DNA of 64,000 bases from Nitrospira sp. (GCA_020853775.1 JADYYH010000105.1:45844-109843), one strand, 5' to 3'; counted from the stretch's first letter, positions 11,117-21,364 are shown. The notes: generated by a model from the letters alone, not told the origin. Numbers and translations are program-made.

Positions 11117-11335
11117 ATGGTTACCCAGTCCACATATATCGCGCGGGATCGATGCCATCGTTGCGGCGGATTCATGGTTCCCGAGGAAATTCGCGAAGTC
11201 AATCAGATGGGGTGGCGCTGCGTGATGTGCGGTGAGCACATCGACCAGCTCATTCTCGAACACCGGCGGCAGATGGCGACTCCGGAAGGCGCGAGGCAGC
11301 TGTCGGAGAAACGCGAAAAGGCCAGACTGAACTAA
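11117..11335 (+). CDS. Small zinc-ribbon protein (72 aa)
   Basis: A 72-residue cytoplasmic protein with two knuckles, CHRCGG near residue 13 and CVMCGE near residue 35, spaced like a zinc ribbon. A basic helical tail (EHRRQMATPEGARQLSEKREKARLN) follows. The ATG at 11117 has AAAGGCGAG upstream. It could be a DNA- or RNA-binding accessory protein, but no function is known. It lies between two ruined genes. Confidence 0.7.
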   Translation: MVTQSTYIARDRCHRCGGFMVPEEIREVNQMGWRCVMCGEHIDQLILEHRRQMATPEGARQLSEKREKARLN

Positions 11336-11348
11336 TCGGATCGCACGA

Positions 11349-12239
11349 TCAAGGCGCAGACGCCTTTCGCCGCCGATGGCGGTTCGTCGCCGAAACCAGC
11401 AGTTGCTTGATGCGAAAGGCGGGTTCCACCAAGCCGAGCCCGAGAAAGTTGGGCGTCAGGAGCGGTTCTGACGCCTTTTTGCCTTCTACGTAGAGATCCA
11501 CCTGTTTGCCGCCGGCCAGCAGGGGCAAACTTTGAATCCGGGCTTGGGTGACGATGCCGAGGAGCGTGATGCCCCCTTCGTCGCCACGGCGGCCGGTCCG
11601 ATCCATGTTGTCGGGGAGTCGGAAGACCGGCTCCCCGCTGTTCCCGGGGAAGACGTGGCTGTCGATCAGAAACACGTCGGAGCCGGGGCGGGTCGGTGAG
11701 ACCCAGGAGACGATGCCCTGCCGTACGATTGCTCGTGGCGAGTCGGGGATATCGAAGGCTGCGGGATATCCCAGCACCACCACCGGCGCCCCCTCATATA
11801 AGTCGGCGGTCGTGGCGATGTCCATCCAGGCGATGGAAGAGGGCTGGCCCGATGTCGATTCCCGTGGATGAAGCGGGAGCGGGAGACAGGCAAGATCCAC
11901 GGCTCGGTTTGGGTGAGGAAACCAGCAGCGCCGCCCTGCGTGAGTGAGTCGAAGCGGAAGGTCAATGATCTGTGCGGGGCTTCACCGGTGGCTGTCCGGA
12001 AAGACCATGTCGAGCGTGGACGGCCTCCAGCCCTTGACTGGATCAGCAAAGACGTGTTTGGCCGTCACCAGCCAGGACATCGGCCTCCGTGTCCCGTGTA
12101 TTGAAAACAGCACGCCGGTGCCGACCACGGCAAAAAACGATTTCCGCGAGACTCGGCCGCTGCGCGCTCGTCTCTCCGCCTCTTGCACACACCCGAGTGC
12201 CACGGTTGCTGAACGCCACCGGTCGATCCATCCGGCCAT
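11349..12239 (-). pseudogene. Trypsin-like serine protease, broken by two frameshifts
   Basis: Pieces of one S1-type protease lie in three frames. The N-terminal piece (from about 12239) has VGTGVLFSIHG...WLVTAKHVFADP, where H is the catalytic His, and stops at FPDSHR near 11980. The next piece reads TGEAPHRSLTFRFDSLTQGGAAGFLTQ. A third frame begins with VDLACLPLPLHP, supplying the likely catalytic Asp, and runs to DSHVFPGNSGEPVF, the catalytic Ser loop, ending at 11349. All three triad regions survive, so the lesions are recent, or are sequencing errors. The exact start is uncertain. Confidence 0.7.
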
Positions 12240-12602
12240 CCTGCCCGCCTCCCGTCGTATGCCCTTTCGCACGGTCTTCTCCTACGATCAGCAAGCCCGG
12301 TGCCCGGCATGGGCGGCTCCTCTCGCGGTTGAATCTTGACACCGCCGGACCGATTGGCCTGGCAACGAACTCCGCTCGTGGTCTGCCCGAATGGGGCATC
12401 GTTTCGAGGCGTTCTGCGACAGACTGGTTCCCTCGACTGGGGAAGAAGGCAACGGTCGCCGGTGCCTGGGGCCGCGCATGGCGTTTTCCCGGCCGGTCAT
12501 GAATACCTACCCCGGTGCGCGAGGGGCCAGCAGTTTGGTTCGCTCGCCGGGCCCCGAATATGCCTGTCGGTGGTTCAGAGGGTTGGATGGCCAGGTGGGG
12601 GG
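12240..12602. other. Intergenic region between divergent units
   Basis: About 360 bases between the start of the broken protease (minus) and a small plus-strand gene. It should hold both promoters. I see no conserved coding sequence, hairpin with T-tract or repeat in it. Confidence 0.45.
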
Positions 12603-12782
12603 ATGCGGAAGAATCCGTTCAAGAACATGCCCAGGCGTGAGTTGCGCCGATACCGGAAATTTACGCTGAAGGAGGCGCAGGAGCAGGCCATGGACATGGT
12701 TGCCCGGCGGCGGAAGTTCTACGGGCAGGATGGCGTCTGGCAGTGGTGTCAACAGTGGCGGAGTCATCATGGCGGTGCATAA
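12603..12782 (+). CDS. Small basic hypothetical protein (59 aa) upstream of polX
   Basis: A 59-codon frame starting MRKNPFKNMPRRELRRYRKF, very basic, then a helical EAQEQAMDMVARRRKFYG stretch and a Trp-rich tail. It overlaps the polX start by 14 bases, which suggests translational coupling. The composition is that of a nucleic-acid-binding peptide. No clear ribosome site is seen upstream of the ATG, so the start and even its reality are uncertain. Confidence 0.45.
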   Translation: MRKNPFKNMPRRELRRYRKFTLKEAQEQAMDMVARRRKFYGQDGVWQWCQQWRSHHGGA

Positions 12783-14499
12783 CACCGACGTTGCGGCACT
12801 CTTCGAGGAAATGGCCGACCTGCTCGATATCGAAGGGGCGAATCCCTTTCGGGTTCGAGCCTATCGGTTTGCTGCCAGAACGATCCGCGATCTTCCGGGC
12901 GAGGTCGCGGAGATGGTGGCGCGGGGCGAAGACCTCACCAGCCTCCCCGGTATCGGCGACGATCTGGCTGGGAAAATCCAAGAAATTGTCCGGACTGGTA
13001 TCGCTGCCGCCTTGGAGGCGCAACGCAAGAAGATTCCTGTGACGCTCTTGGAGTTGCTGCGTATTCCCGGGCTTGGTCCGAAGCGTGTGCAGGCGCTGGT
13101 CCGTCAGCTGAACATCCGCAACCTGTCCGATGTACAAGTGGCGGCGCAGGCGGGGCGGGTGAGTACGTTGCCGGGGTTCGGCGCGAAAACTGAACGGCAC
13201 ATCCTCGACGCCTTGGCTGCACGGACTGGCGAGGAATCCCGCGTGCAACGAGCCGTCGCGATGCCGTATGCCGACGCGCTGGTGGCGTATCTGCAGCAGT
13301 CTCCCGGCGTGGGGCGTGTCATGGTGGCCGGGAGCTACCGGCGTGCCCAGGAGACCATCGGCGATCTGGATATCCTCGTGACGGCTCGCGCGGGCCTGGC
13401 GATCACGGATCGGTTTGTCCGCTACCCCGAAGTCCAGGAGGTCTTAGCCCGGGGCGAGACGAAGGCCAGTGTTCGCCTTCAGAGTCACCTGCAAGTGGAT
13501 CTGCGAGTGGTTCCGGAAGAGAGTTACGGCGCGGCGCTGCTGTATTTCACCGGGAGCAAGACTCACAACGTCGTGCTGCGACACGTTGCTCAGCAACGCG
13601 GGTTGAAGGTGAACGAGTACGGCGTGTTTCGCGGCGAAGCCCGCATTGCCGGCGACACGGAGGAGTCGGTCTATGCCGCGGTCGGCTTACCCTGGATACC
13701 TCCGGAGTTACGAGAGAACCGCGGTGAATTCGAAGCGGCAAAGGAGGGACGGCTTCCGAAGCTGGTGGAGTTGCACGATCTGGTTGGGGACCTGCACGCC
13801 CATACGACTGCGACGGATGGGCGGCATAGTCTGAAGGAGATGGCAGACGCGGCCCGGCGGCGCGGGCTCCGGTATCTGGCGATTACGGACCATTCCCGGC
13901 GATTGGCGATGGCCAGGGGGCTCAATTCGTCCAGGTTGTTGTCGCAGATGGAAGAGATCGACCGCTTGAACGCCGATCTCACCGGCATTCACCTGCTGAA
14001 GGGGATCGAAGTGGACATTCTTGAAGACGGCTCGCTCGATTTGCCGGACGAGGTGCTCGGTCGCCTGGATCTGGTGGTGGGCGCCGTTCATAGCCACTTC
14101 AGGCTCTCTCAACAACAGCAAACCGACCGCATTCTGAACGCCATGGCCCATCGGTATTTTTCCATTCTGGCCCATCCCAGTGGTCGCCTGATCGGCCGCC
14201 GTGAGCCTTATGCGGTGGACATGTTGCGCATCATCCGCAAAGCCCGGGAGCGCGGTTGCTTTCTTGAGGTGAACGCCCATCCGGAACGGTTGGATCTGAC
14301 GGACCTGCACTGCCGGATGGCGCGGGATGAGGGAGTGCTGCTGGCCGTCAACAGCGATGCGCACAGTACCACGGACCTTGAGAACGGACGATACGGCATC
14401 GGGCAAGCTCGCCGGGGTTGGCTGCAAAAGTCCGACGTGGTCAACACGAGATCGTATGCGGAGGTGAACAAGCTATTGCGACGGACGATGGACACCTGA
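12769..14499 (+). CDS. polX: DNA polymerase/3'-5' exonuclease PolX
   Basis: A 576-residue family X DNA polymerase used in base-excision repair. The N-terminal region has helix-hairpin-helix motifs (SLPGIGDDLAGKI, IPGLGPKRVQAL). The nucleotidyltransferase palm follows, with GSYRRAQETIGDLDILV carrying the two catalytic Asp residues and VDLRVV the third. The C-terminal PHP domain begins with GDLHAHTTATDGRHSL and keeps HPSGRLIGRR and NSDAHS, consistent with Mn-dependent 3'-5' exonuclease activity. The ATG at 12769 follows GGCGGAG. Length and domain order are standard for bacterial PolX. Confidence 0.95.
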   Translation: MAVHNTDVAALFEEMADLLDIEGANPFRVRAYRFAARTIRDLPGEVAEMVARGEDLTSLPGIGDDLAGKIQEIVRTGIAAALEAQRKKIPVTLLELLRIPGLGPKRVQALVRQLNIRNLSDVQVAAQAGRVSTLPGFGAKTERHILDALAARTGEESRVQRAVAMPYADALVAYLQQSPGVGRVMVAGSYRRAQETIGDLDILVTARAGLAITDRFVRYPEVQEVLARGETKASVRLQSHLQVDLRVVPEESYGAALLYFTGSKTHNVVLRHVAQQRGLKVNEYGVFRGEARIAGDTEESVYAAVGLPWIPPELRENRGEFEAAKEGRLPKLVELHDLVGDLHAHTTATDGRHSLKEMADAARRRGLRYLAITDHSRRLAMARGLNSSRLLSQMEEIDRLNADLTGIHLLKGIEVDILEDGSLDLPDEVLGRLDLVVGAVHSHFRLSQQQQTDRILNAMAHRYFSILAHPSGRLIGRREPYAVDMLRIIRKARERGCFLEVNAHPERLDLTDLHCRMARDEGVLLAVNSDAHSTTDLENGRYGIGQARRGWLQKSDVVNTRSYAEVNKLLRRTMDT

Positions 14500-14562
14500 A
14501 CAGGCGTGGATGGCGGTCGCAAGGCCAGCGGTGGGAGGGGACGGGATTGGAGGAGGAACACG

Positions 14563-15900
14563 ATGACTGAGCGAGCCGATCTGTTGGCGAAGGCGTCGAA
14601 ACCGGCGGAAGAGGCGTTGCGTCTGCATGCCCACTACAAAGGGAAAATGCAGACGATGCCCAAGTGCGCCATCCGAAGCCTGGAGGACTTTGCAATCTGG
14701 TACACGCCGGGAGTGGCAGCGCCCTGCAAGGCCATTCAGGCCGAGCCCGACCGGATCTACGACTATACGAACAAGGGGAACACGATTGCCGTCGTGTCGG
14801 ACGGTACGCGAGTGCTGGGGTTGGGCGACATCGGGCCAGGAGCCGGGTTGCCGGTCATGGAAGGCAAAGCGATGTTGTTCAAATATCTGGGCGGGGTCGA
14901 CGCCGTCCCGATCTGTCTCGACACGAAAGACCCCGACGAACTGATCCGCACCGTCCGCCTGCTGACTCCATCCTTCGGGGCGATTAACCTGGAGGATATT
15001 GCGATGCCCAAGTGCTTCCGGATTCTGCGCGAACTCCAGGCGATCAGTCCGATTCCTGTCTGGCACGATGACCAGCAAGGGACAGGAACGGTGCTGCTGG
15101 CGGCGTTGATGAATGCGCTGACCGTGGTCGGGAAAGACATCGGCCAGGTCCGGATCGCCATGATCGGCATGGGGGCGGCCAACGTGCCGACCTATCGATT
15201 CTTGACGGCCTGCGGCGCCGATCCATCCCGCATTGTGGCTTGTGATGCGGGTGGTATCCTGGGAACGTTTCGGCGTGAATATGAGCAGGATCCGTCATTC
15301 GCCGAGCAGTGGAAGGTCTGTGCGCAGACCAATCCGGCGGGTTTGCGTGGCGGGATCGCAGAGGCTTTGCGGGGAGCCGACGTATGTGTGGCCTTTTCGG
15401 CGGGCGGCATCATCAAGCCTGAATGGGTGAGCGGCATGGCGCGGGATGCCATTGTGTTTGCCTGCGCCAATCCGGTTCCGGAGATCTGGCCCTGGGTGGC
15501 CAAGGAGGCGGGCGCGCGCATCGTGGCCACTGGCCGCAGTGATTTCCCCAATCAGGTGAACAACTCCCTCGTGTTTCCCGGGATCTTTCGAGGCGTGCTC
15601 GATGTGCGGGCGCGAGCGATTACCGATGAGATGGCGATCGCGGCTGCGCATGAGCTGGCTCTCTGCGCCAGGGAGCGCGGCATCCACGAGGAGAGCATTG
15701 TGCCGACGATGGCGGAGTGGCAGGTGCCGATGAGACTGGCAGTGGCCACTGCGACCAAAGCGCAAGAGCAGGGACTCGCGAGCGTGACGCGCACTCGCGA
15801 TCAAATCCATATCCTGGCGGAGTCGAAGGTGCGTGCGGCGCATGACGCCATGCGCGTGTTGTTGCGCGAGGGGCTGATCGTCGCGCCGCCGGCTCGCTAG
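14563..15900 (+). CDS. NAD(P)-dependent malic enzyme
   Basis: A 445-residue short-form bacterial malic enzyme converting malate to pyruvate and CO2. Diagnostic blocks are present: WYTPGVAAPCKAI, GDIGPGAGLPVMEGKAMLFKYLGGVDAVPI, NLEDIAMPKCF and PVWHDDQQGTG (metal and malate binding). The nucleotide loop is IGMGAANVPTYR, a G-x-G-x2-N type that does not settle NAD versus NADP. SDFPNQVNNSLVFPGIFRGVLD closes the active site. The start at 14563 follows AGGAGGAACACG. It lies 63 bases after polX. Its pyruvate could feed the PDH operon at 5-9 kb. Confidence 0.95.
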   Translation: MTERADLLAKASKPAEEALRLHAHYKGKMQTMPKCAIRSLEDFAIWYTPGVAAPCKAIQAEPDRIYDYTNKGNTIAVVSDGTRVLGLGDIGPGAGLPVMEGKAMLFKYLGGVDAVPICLDTKDPDELIRTVRLLTPSFGAINLEDIAMPKCFRILRELQAISPIPVWHDDQQGTGTVLLAALMNALTVVGKDIGQVRIAMIGMGAANVPTYRFLTACGADPSRIVACDAGGILGTFRREYEQDPSFAEQWKVCAQTNPAGLRGGIAEALRGADVCVAFSAGGIIKPEWVSGMARDAIVFACANPVPEIWPWVAKEAGARIVATGRSDFPNQVNNSLVFPGIFRGVLDVRARAITDEMAIAAAHELALCARERGIHEESIVPTMAEWQVPMRLAVATATKAQEQGLASVTRTRDQIHILAESKVRAAHDAMRVLLREGLIVAPPAR

Positions 15901-16000
15901 TCGGCAGTGCCGACGGTGGACAGCTGCCTTGGTCACGCTCACAGGCCGCCTTGCGCATTCGATGCGCTGACGCAGGTCATACCAGAGGCCATGTGTGGGG

Positions 16001-19000
16001 CTAGTCCTTCGTGCTCATCCAGAGCAGGCGCAGCTTGTGCGTACCGTCGGGCAGCGTATCCATACCGATCAATCCGCCGAGCAGGGCCCACGAGGTGCCG
16101 ACCCCTTCCACGCTGTCCCGTCTCCATAGCGGAATGATCGGATTGATTTCCACATGGGTTCTCGTGGGGGACACCGTTCGTATGAACATGGCCATGGGGG
16201 GATGGCCGAGCACCCAGTACTCCCATTCATCAGCGTTGGGACTTCGATAATCGAACAACCACCAGAGGAAGCTGGCTTCCGTCGTCCTGCCTTCAGCCCG
16301 CTTCTGATCGTACAACGGCCAGAGAAACCAGAATTCCGACTCCTTCTTCACCAGGTCGCTCGTATAACGGAAGAAGGGGAACAGCCGGGTTTCGATTGCG
16401 GTCGGACTGCTGGAACCGGAATAGAGCGCGAGAGGATAGACCCCCAACGCGCTGGTGCGGCTTTCGTGCGTCGCCTCGTCATGTTGATAGCTCCAGAGAG
16501 GGAAGAGGCGAGCGGTCATGCCGGTGGGTGTCTGTTTCTGATAATAGAGCGACAATGGCCCGAGGCCGATGGCCCCGAGCTCGCGTTCCTGGGTGAAATG
16601 ATGCCGGAGGTCGCTCCAGAATGGGACCAGAATGTCCCGTGATTCATCCGGCAAGTCCTGGTGCCACCAAAGGGGAAACAGATGACTGGTCATGCCGGTG
16701 GCGGTGTGTTCATGGGAAAACAGGGCCGCTTGTCGAATCCCGACGAATGAGAGCCTCCAATCCTGCCCCTCCTTGCCATAGTCCCAGAGGGGCGAGAATC
16801 GGTTGCGCGTGTCGGTCGTGTTGTTGGCAATCTCTATCAGACTGACCGGCTCGATTCCCAGGGCCGAGACATTCCACTCCTGATCGTTCGTCATTCGCCG
16901 GAAGCTCCCCAACGGAAAGTATGTATCCCTGATCTGCGTGGGATTGGCGTGATGCCACCAGAGCAGCAGCGCCTGCCAGTCGAGCGTCCCGGCCTGGGGG
17001 GCCTCGGCGTACGAGTAAAACGGAAGGAAGCGATGCGCATGAGATGTCGCGGTCTGTTCCATGGCCACGAGGGAGAGGGCCGGAAACGTGCCGATATGCG
17101 GGAGCCCCAGTGCGGAGAAGCGTCGCTCGCCTCTTCCATTCTGGTCGTCTTCGGCATAGGCATAGAGCGGGATGACGCGCTGACTGTACGTGGTGGAGGT
17201 GCGTTCCATGGCCACGAGCGACAGGGCCGGAAACTGTCCGAAGTGCGGAAGCCCGATGGCGGAGAAGCGTCGCTGGGCACCTTCCGCGCTATAGCCGTAG
17301 AGCAGGGCCGCGTATTGCCAGGACTCTTCAGGTGTGGAGTGGTACTGAAAGACGGTGAAGGGCCGCATGCCGAGGACCCCGACTTCGTGGAGATCCTTTT
17401 GCCGGTCATGCTCCATATCCATGAACGGATACACGACATCCTGTGCCCAGTATTCTGTCTCGCGATGCCACCACAAGAGCGCATCCCAATTGAGGGTCTT
17501 GGCGTCGTTGTTCCGGTTGTAGCGATAAAGTGGGAAAACGCGATGTGTGGTTTCGGAGGTCGTCGCGACACGTTCGAACAGAGACAGGGTCGGGAAGGTT
17601 CCAACTTTCGGCCACCCGAGCAGTGACAGGCGATGGGTGTTTCCATGGCGGTCATAGTCATAGAGTGGAAACAACATAGAATTGGCTGCGTCGGGAGCGC
17701 TGCTCTGCTTGAAGAGCGTGATCGGCTTGAGTCCAATTAAATTCAATGCCGCAGTGCCCTTGGCGGAGTCACGCTCATACCCGTGGAGGGGAAGGAACGT
17801 GTCCAGAAGATGAGTTTCCGATTCCGTATGCCGGTATAGTAGGAGGGCGGACCAATTCACGTCCTTCGTCTCATCGTTGCGCTCGTAGCGATAGAGCGGA
17901 AAGAGGCGCGTGAGGACATGTCGTGGGGCACGGCGTTGCTCATAGAGCGACCAGCTGAATCCCGTGTCTGGCGGTGGGAACCCCAGGATGGATAGGCGCG
18001 TCTCCTCTGCAGCGGAACGCGCATACCCGTAGAGGGGGAAGAGCCGATCGGCCGTGTCTGTGGAGGATGCCGCATGGTGGAACAGGGTCAGCGGCTTGAT
18101 ACCGAGGACATCCAGCTCCCATGTCGGTTGCTCCCGTTGCCAGGTACTGTCCCAGAGGAAAAGGAAACGATCGGTCCCACGCGTTGCGGTGGAGTGGTGC
18201 CGGTGCAGGAGCAACGTGTCCGTGGCCACTTCATCGCTGGCCAGATCATGCCGGTATCGGTAGAGCGGAAAGAGGCGATGTGAAATCAGTGTGGGACTGC
18301 TTTCTTGATAAAACATCGCAAACCACGAGACCCCCAGCATCGAGAATTCCCGCCGGTCTCCATCCTGGTCCCAGTCGTACAGCGGCAGGAACCGGTCGTG
18401 GATGGCGGTCCCTTTTTCATCGTGCCGGTAGAGCGCGAGTGGCGCGGCGATCAGGGCAGACCAGTGCCATTCCTCGGTATCGGGATGATCATAGCTATAG
18501 AGAGGAAAAAACCGATGTGAGGAACCATCAGGATGTCGCATGTGGCGAAAGAACGAGAGCGGACCGAGCCCCAGCGCGTCCACGGTCTCTGTCTGCGCGG
18601 TAGGGTCTGCGGATGCCCGATAGAGGGGCAAGAACTGATGCCACTGCTGTGTGGGATCATGGCCGTAGCCAGTGAGGGCAAATCGATCGTAGCCCAGGAA
18701 GGACCAGCCTCCCTGGTTCTTCTCATGATCGTCCTCGTAGGAGTACAGGGGAAACAGGCGATGAGCTGTGAGGGTGGGACTCCTCTTCATCTGGAAGAGG
18801 ACCATCATGGTCAGTTCGGTCAGACGTTCCGGCTTGGCGTACGCATAGCGATAGAGCGGGAAGACACGGTCTGAAACGGACGTCGGCGCGGAGGCATGTT
18901 CATACAAGGCGAGGGTCGGAAGGCTCGTCTGCGGCAAGGGTGGCAGCCCGACCAGTGCCGTCCGTGTTTCATGGCTCTGGGCGTCGGTGACCGATCCATA

Positions 19001-19801
19001 CAGCGGGAACACATAGCTCAGGTCCGACTGAGGCGTGACCGACCGGCCATAGAGCGGCAGGATATGCCGGTACCAACTGCCGTCCGCCTCGTTCCCGCCT
19101 GACCAGTAGAGCGGGAAGAGATGGCGATACCAGCGACCATCACCGTACGTCTCGCCCGCCCAGTAGAGCGGAAACACTCTCGCCTCGTATCCCTTCCGGT
19201 CCGCACCATAATGAAACAGCGGAAAGAGGATGTCCCATTCCTTGAGATCGGTTTCCTTGTCGTAGGTGGCGATCGCGAGTGGGCCGAGTAGGTAGTAGCG
19301 GTGAGAGAGACCGCCGCGTTGATGGTGTCCGTAGAGGGGAATCACGTGCGTGTAGCGAGCGTCGCCTGCCGCATAGTCGAAATAGAGGGGAGCGAAGACC
19401 GTATATCGTCTGGCTGGATTTTGTGCCTGCCAATAGAACGGAAGGAGCTGAACATAGGAGTCCTCGCCCTTGTGCTCTGCAATGGCAACCGGCCAGAGCA
19501 GACTGCGCCGGACGTAGTGTGTGGCCGGGTCCATTTCGCGGGAATAGAAGGGAATCAGCGTGAGACGAGAAAACGTGCCGCGCTCTTCGGTCGAATACAG
19601 CCACAGGAAGCCTTCCGTCCAGGTGGTGTCGCCCTTGGTTTCCTTGCAATAGAGAAAGCCCCAACACGAACGAGACTGGTCTTGCTCTGTCTGAGCCACG
19701 ACAGGAAGCGGCGTCAGGCACCACAGCAGCATGAACGCACACAACAATTCCGTGAAAAACGGCCAGGAGCTGGAAGGAGAATGTGGCATCGCGCGTACCA
19801 T
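16001..19801 (-). CDS. Exported giant protein of about thirty FPLY-type aromatic repeats
   Basis: About 1266 residues. A signal peptide (WPFFTELLCAFMLLWCLTPLPVVAQ) is followed almost wholly by a degenerate repeat of roughly 35-45 residues: an R-x-F/V-F-P-L-Y-x-Y core, a polar Asp/Gly-rich turn, then an L-G-x-x-P-L-x-L-F/Y strand. I count about thirty FPLY-like cores. The alternating aromatic strand pattern suggests an extended all-beta exported or outer-membrane protein. There are no Cys pairs in the repeats. The start at 19801 is chosen for GGTGAGG six bases upstream; a start at 19834 is possible. I do not recognise a named family. Confidence 0.85.
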   Translation of the reverse strand: MVRAMPHSPSSSWPFFTELLCAFMLLWCLTPLPVVAQTEQDQSRSCWGFLYCKETKGDTTWTEGFLWLYSTEERGTFSRLTLIPFYSREMDPATHYVRRSLLWPVAIAEHKGEDSYVQLLPFYWQAQNPARRYTVFAPLYFDYAAGDARYTHVIPLYGHHQRGGLSHRYYLLGPLAIATYDKETDLKEWDILFPLFHYGADRKGYEARVFPLYWAGETYGDGRWYRHLFPLYWSGGNEADGSWYRHILPLYGRSVTPQSDLSYVFPLYGSVTDAQSHETRTALVGLPPLPQTSLPTLALYEHASAPTSVSDRVFPLYRYAYAKPERLTELTMMVLFQMKRSPTLTAHRLFPLYSYEDDHEKNQGGWSFLGYDRFALTGYGHDPTQQWHQFLPLYRASADPTAQTETVDALGLGPLSFFRHMRHPDGSSHRFFPLYSYDHPDTEEWHWSALIAAPLALYRHDEKGTAIHDRFLPLYDWDQDGDRREFSMLGVSWFAMFYQESSPTLISHRLFPLYRYRHDLASDEVATDTLLLHRHHSTATRGTDRFLFLWDSTWQREQPTWELDVLGIKPLTLFHHAASSTDTADRLFPLYGYARSAAEETRLSILGFPPPDTGFSWSLYEQRRAPRHVLTRLFPLYRYERNDETKDVNWSALLLYRHTESETHLLDTFLPLHGYERDSAKGTAALNLIGLKPITLFKQSSAPDAANSMLFPLYDYDRHGNTHRLSLLGWPKVGTFPTLSLFERVATTSETTHRVFPLYRYNRNNDAKTLNWDALLWWHRETEYWAQDVVYPFMDMEHDRQKDLHEVGVLGMRPFTVFQYHSTPEESWQYAALLYGYSAEGAQRRFSAIGLPHFGQFPALSLVAMERTSTTYSQRVIPLYAYAEDDQNGRGERRFSALGLPHIGTFPALSLVAMEQTATSHAHRFLPFYSYAEAPQAGTLDWQALLLWWHHANPTQIRDTYFPLGSFRRMTNDQEWNVSALGIEPVSLIEIANNTTDTRNRFSPLWDYGKEGQDWRLSFVGIRQAALFSHEHTATGMTSHLFPLWWHQDLPDESRDILVPFWSDLRHHFTQERELGAIGLGPLSLYYQKQTPTGMTARLFPLWSYQHDEATHESRTSALGVYPLALYSGSSSPTAIETRLFPFFRYTSDLVKKESEFWFLWPLYDQKRAEGRTTEASFLWWLFDYRSPNADEWEYWVLGHPPMAMFIRTVSPTRTHVEINPIIPLWRRDSVEGVGTSWALLGGLIGMDTLPDGTHKLRLLWMSTKD

Positions 19802-20327
19802 TAACAGCCTCACCATCGTGCTTGTGTGGAGCATCAGTTAACGTCTGGCTGCTCGAATCACTATGCACGGGACAGGCCAGCGACGACCTACGAAGGGGCG
19901 GAGGCAGCGATGGTTCGATCAGGCCGTCCCCTCGCCGATGACCCGCCTCAGGCCTGAGCCCTATGCCGTGCAGGAGCAAGGTTTGCGTCCGTCCGAGGGT
20001 TCCAATTGCAGGGGGGCAAACTCCTCACGCGCAATTGTCCGCCGGATGCACCGATCCGATGAGGCCGCCATCTCCTCATCTGTGTAGCAGCGCGCAACAG
20101 TACGTAAACCTTGTGGGAGGCATCCCGCGACAGGTCCCACAATCTCGACGAACATTCAGTGGCCGTTCCGCCCATTCCTTGAACCTGTTTGCCGTCGCCG
20201 GTTGGCCCGGACGTTGCATTTTCAATCAATGTCGATGGAATGTGCCTCGACGTTTGGGAGCGGATTTGTGCACGTGTCTTCTCCGTTGGACAGTCGCTGA
20301 ATGGAAATCGGACAACCAGGTGCGGAC
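19802..20327. other. Intergenic region between divergent genes
   Basis: About 525 bases between the giant repeat protein (minus) and a lipoprotein gene (plus). It should carry both promoters. Short frames on both strands look unlike protein families; no terminator or repeat is seen. Confidence 0.5.
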
Positions 20328-20777
20328 ATGAAGCAGTTGGTTTGGGTCGTGATCCTGATGAGCATCGTCTTCGGCTGTGCCGGCTGCGGCCCATACAAGG
20401 CCGGCACCCAACCGTCGCGAGTCGATATGGCCGAATTGAAGTCGGGTCACCTGTCCCGCGAGAAGGTCATTGAGAGGCTCGGCAAGCCGAGGACGGTCAC
20501 GAGAAATTCGGACGGCGGCACGACGGAACGATTCGAGTTCTATGAAGGGTCCGATTCCACATGGAAGAGCACAAGGATTGTGGTGCACGCGCTGGGCGAC
20601 CTGGTGACGCTGGGGGCTTGGGAAATCGTCGCGAGTCCAATCGAGTTTTTTGTCAGGGGCGGGAGGTTGGTCGGCGAGGCGGAGTTCGATCAGGAGGGGC
20701 GGTTGCGATCGTTTGTGGTGCTAGGTCGAGAAACAATGCCGGCGGGAAAGATTTCTGAACACCAACGCGGATTGTGA
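20328..20777 (+). CDS. Lipoprotein with BamE/SmpA-like segment
   Basis: A 149-residue lipoprotein. MKQLVWVVILMSIVFGC is a type II signal with a Cys at the cleavage site (a second candidate is the Cys three residues on). The mature part begins MAELKSGHLSREKVIERLGKPRTVTR, similar to the helix-turn of BamE/OmlA proteins that bind outer-membrane assembly partners. A short hydrophobic segment (VTLGAWEIVASPIEFF) follows. The start at 20328 is chosen because the lipobox then lies at normal distance. Function is unproven. Confidence 0.7.
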   Translation: MKQLVWVVILMSIVFGCAGCGPYKAGTQPSRVDMAELKSGHLSREKVIERLGKPRTVTRNSDGGTTERFEFYEGSDSTWKSTRIVVHALGDLVTLGAWEIVASPIEFFVRGGRLVGEAEFDQEGRLRSFVVLGRETMPAGKISEHQRGL

Positions 20778-21364
20778 TACCTGACATGTTTCGACGCAGC
20801 TATATCGTATGACAACGCAAGCTCCCCCTCTGTCATCCAGTTGACGAGGGGAAGGAAAAAACGCAGAGCGGAGGTTGGTTCAGAGAGCGTCTCTCAACTC
20901 TTGAGATCTTGGAGGGGTTTCAGGCTTCCCGCTTCGCACCTGCGGGCCTGCTCACCGCCCCTGCGCTTGACCTCGATGCCGTCTCTGTTCCTCTCACCGA
21001 ACCCTCCGCTCACTGTATAGATAACGTCAGTTGCGCTGTGGTCAAGCCGCTCGCGTCTCGTAGTGCGAGGGCCCATGCCACAGAGGACATCCCGCGCTGT
21101 AGCAGAATAGGGCAACGGCAGCGCGGCAATCGGCTGTCCATTTCCCATTTCGTTCCGATCCCTGCGCAAACCTCTTATTTCCTCGTCTGTTCTGCATGCC
21201 TGGCTATACGCGGTGTGCTCCACGGTCGAGGCCCAGCCTGGCATAGCCTATGCTGCCTTATTGCTCCGGGGCGATTCGGCAACGGCATGCCGATTCCTCA
21301 ACGGCGGGGTCCGACCATGCGAGGGCTCGGCGTCAGGAAGCATGTTTGAGTGGAGCGTTCGATC
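20778..21364. other. Intergenic region upstream of the PAS-LuxR gene
   Basis: About 590 bases. A ten-pair stem (20825-20851, CCCCTC-GTCA pairing with TGAC-GAGGGG around a six-base loop) sits 50 bases after the lipoprotein stop. It is followed by A-rich rather than T-rich sequence, so it is not a standard terminator. No coding sequence is supported. Confidence 0.45.

Noticed and set aside
20825..20851. A ten-pair stem after the lipoprotein gene as a terminator
   Set aside because: It is followed by A-rich sequence, not a T-tract, in the direction of transcription.
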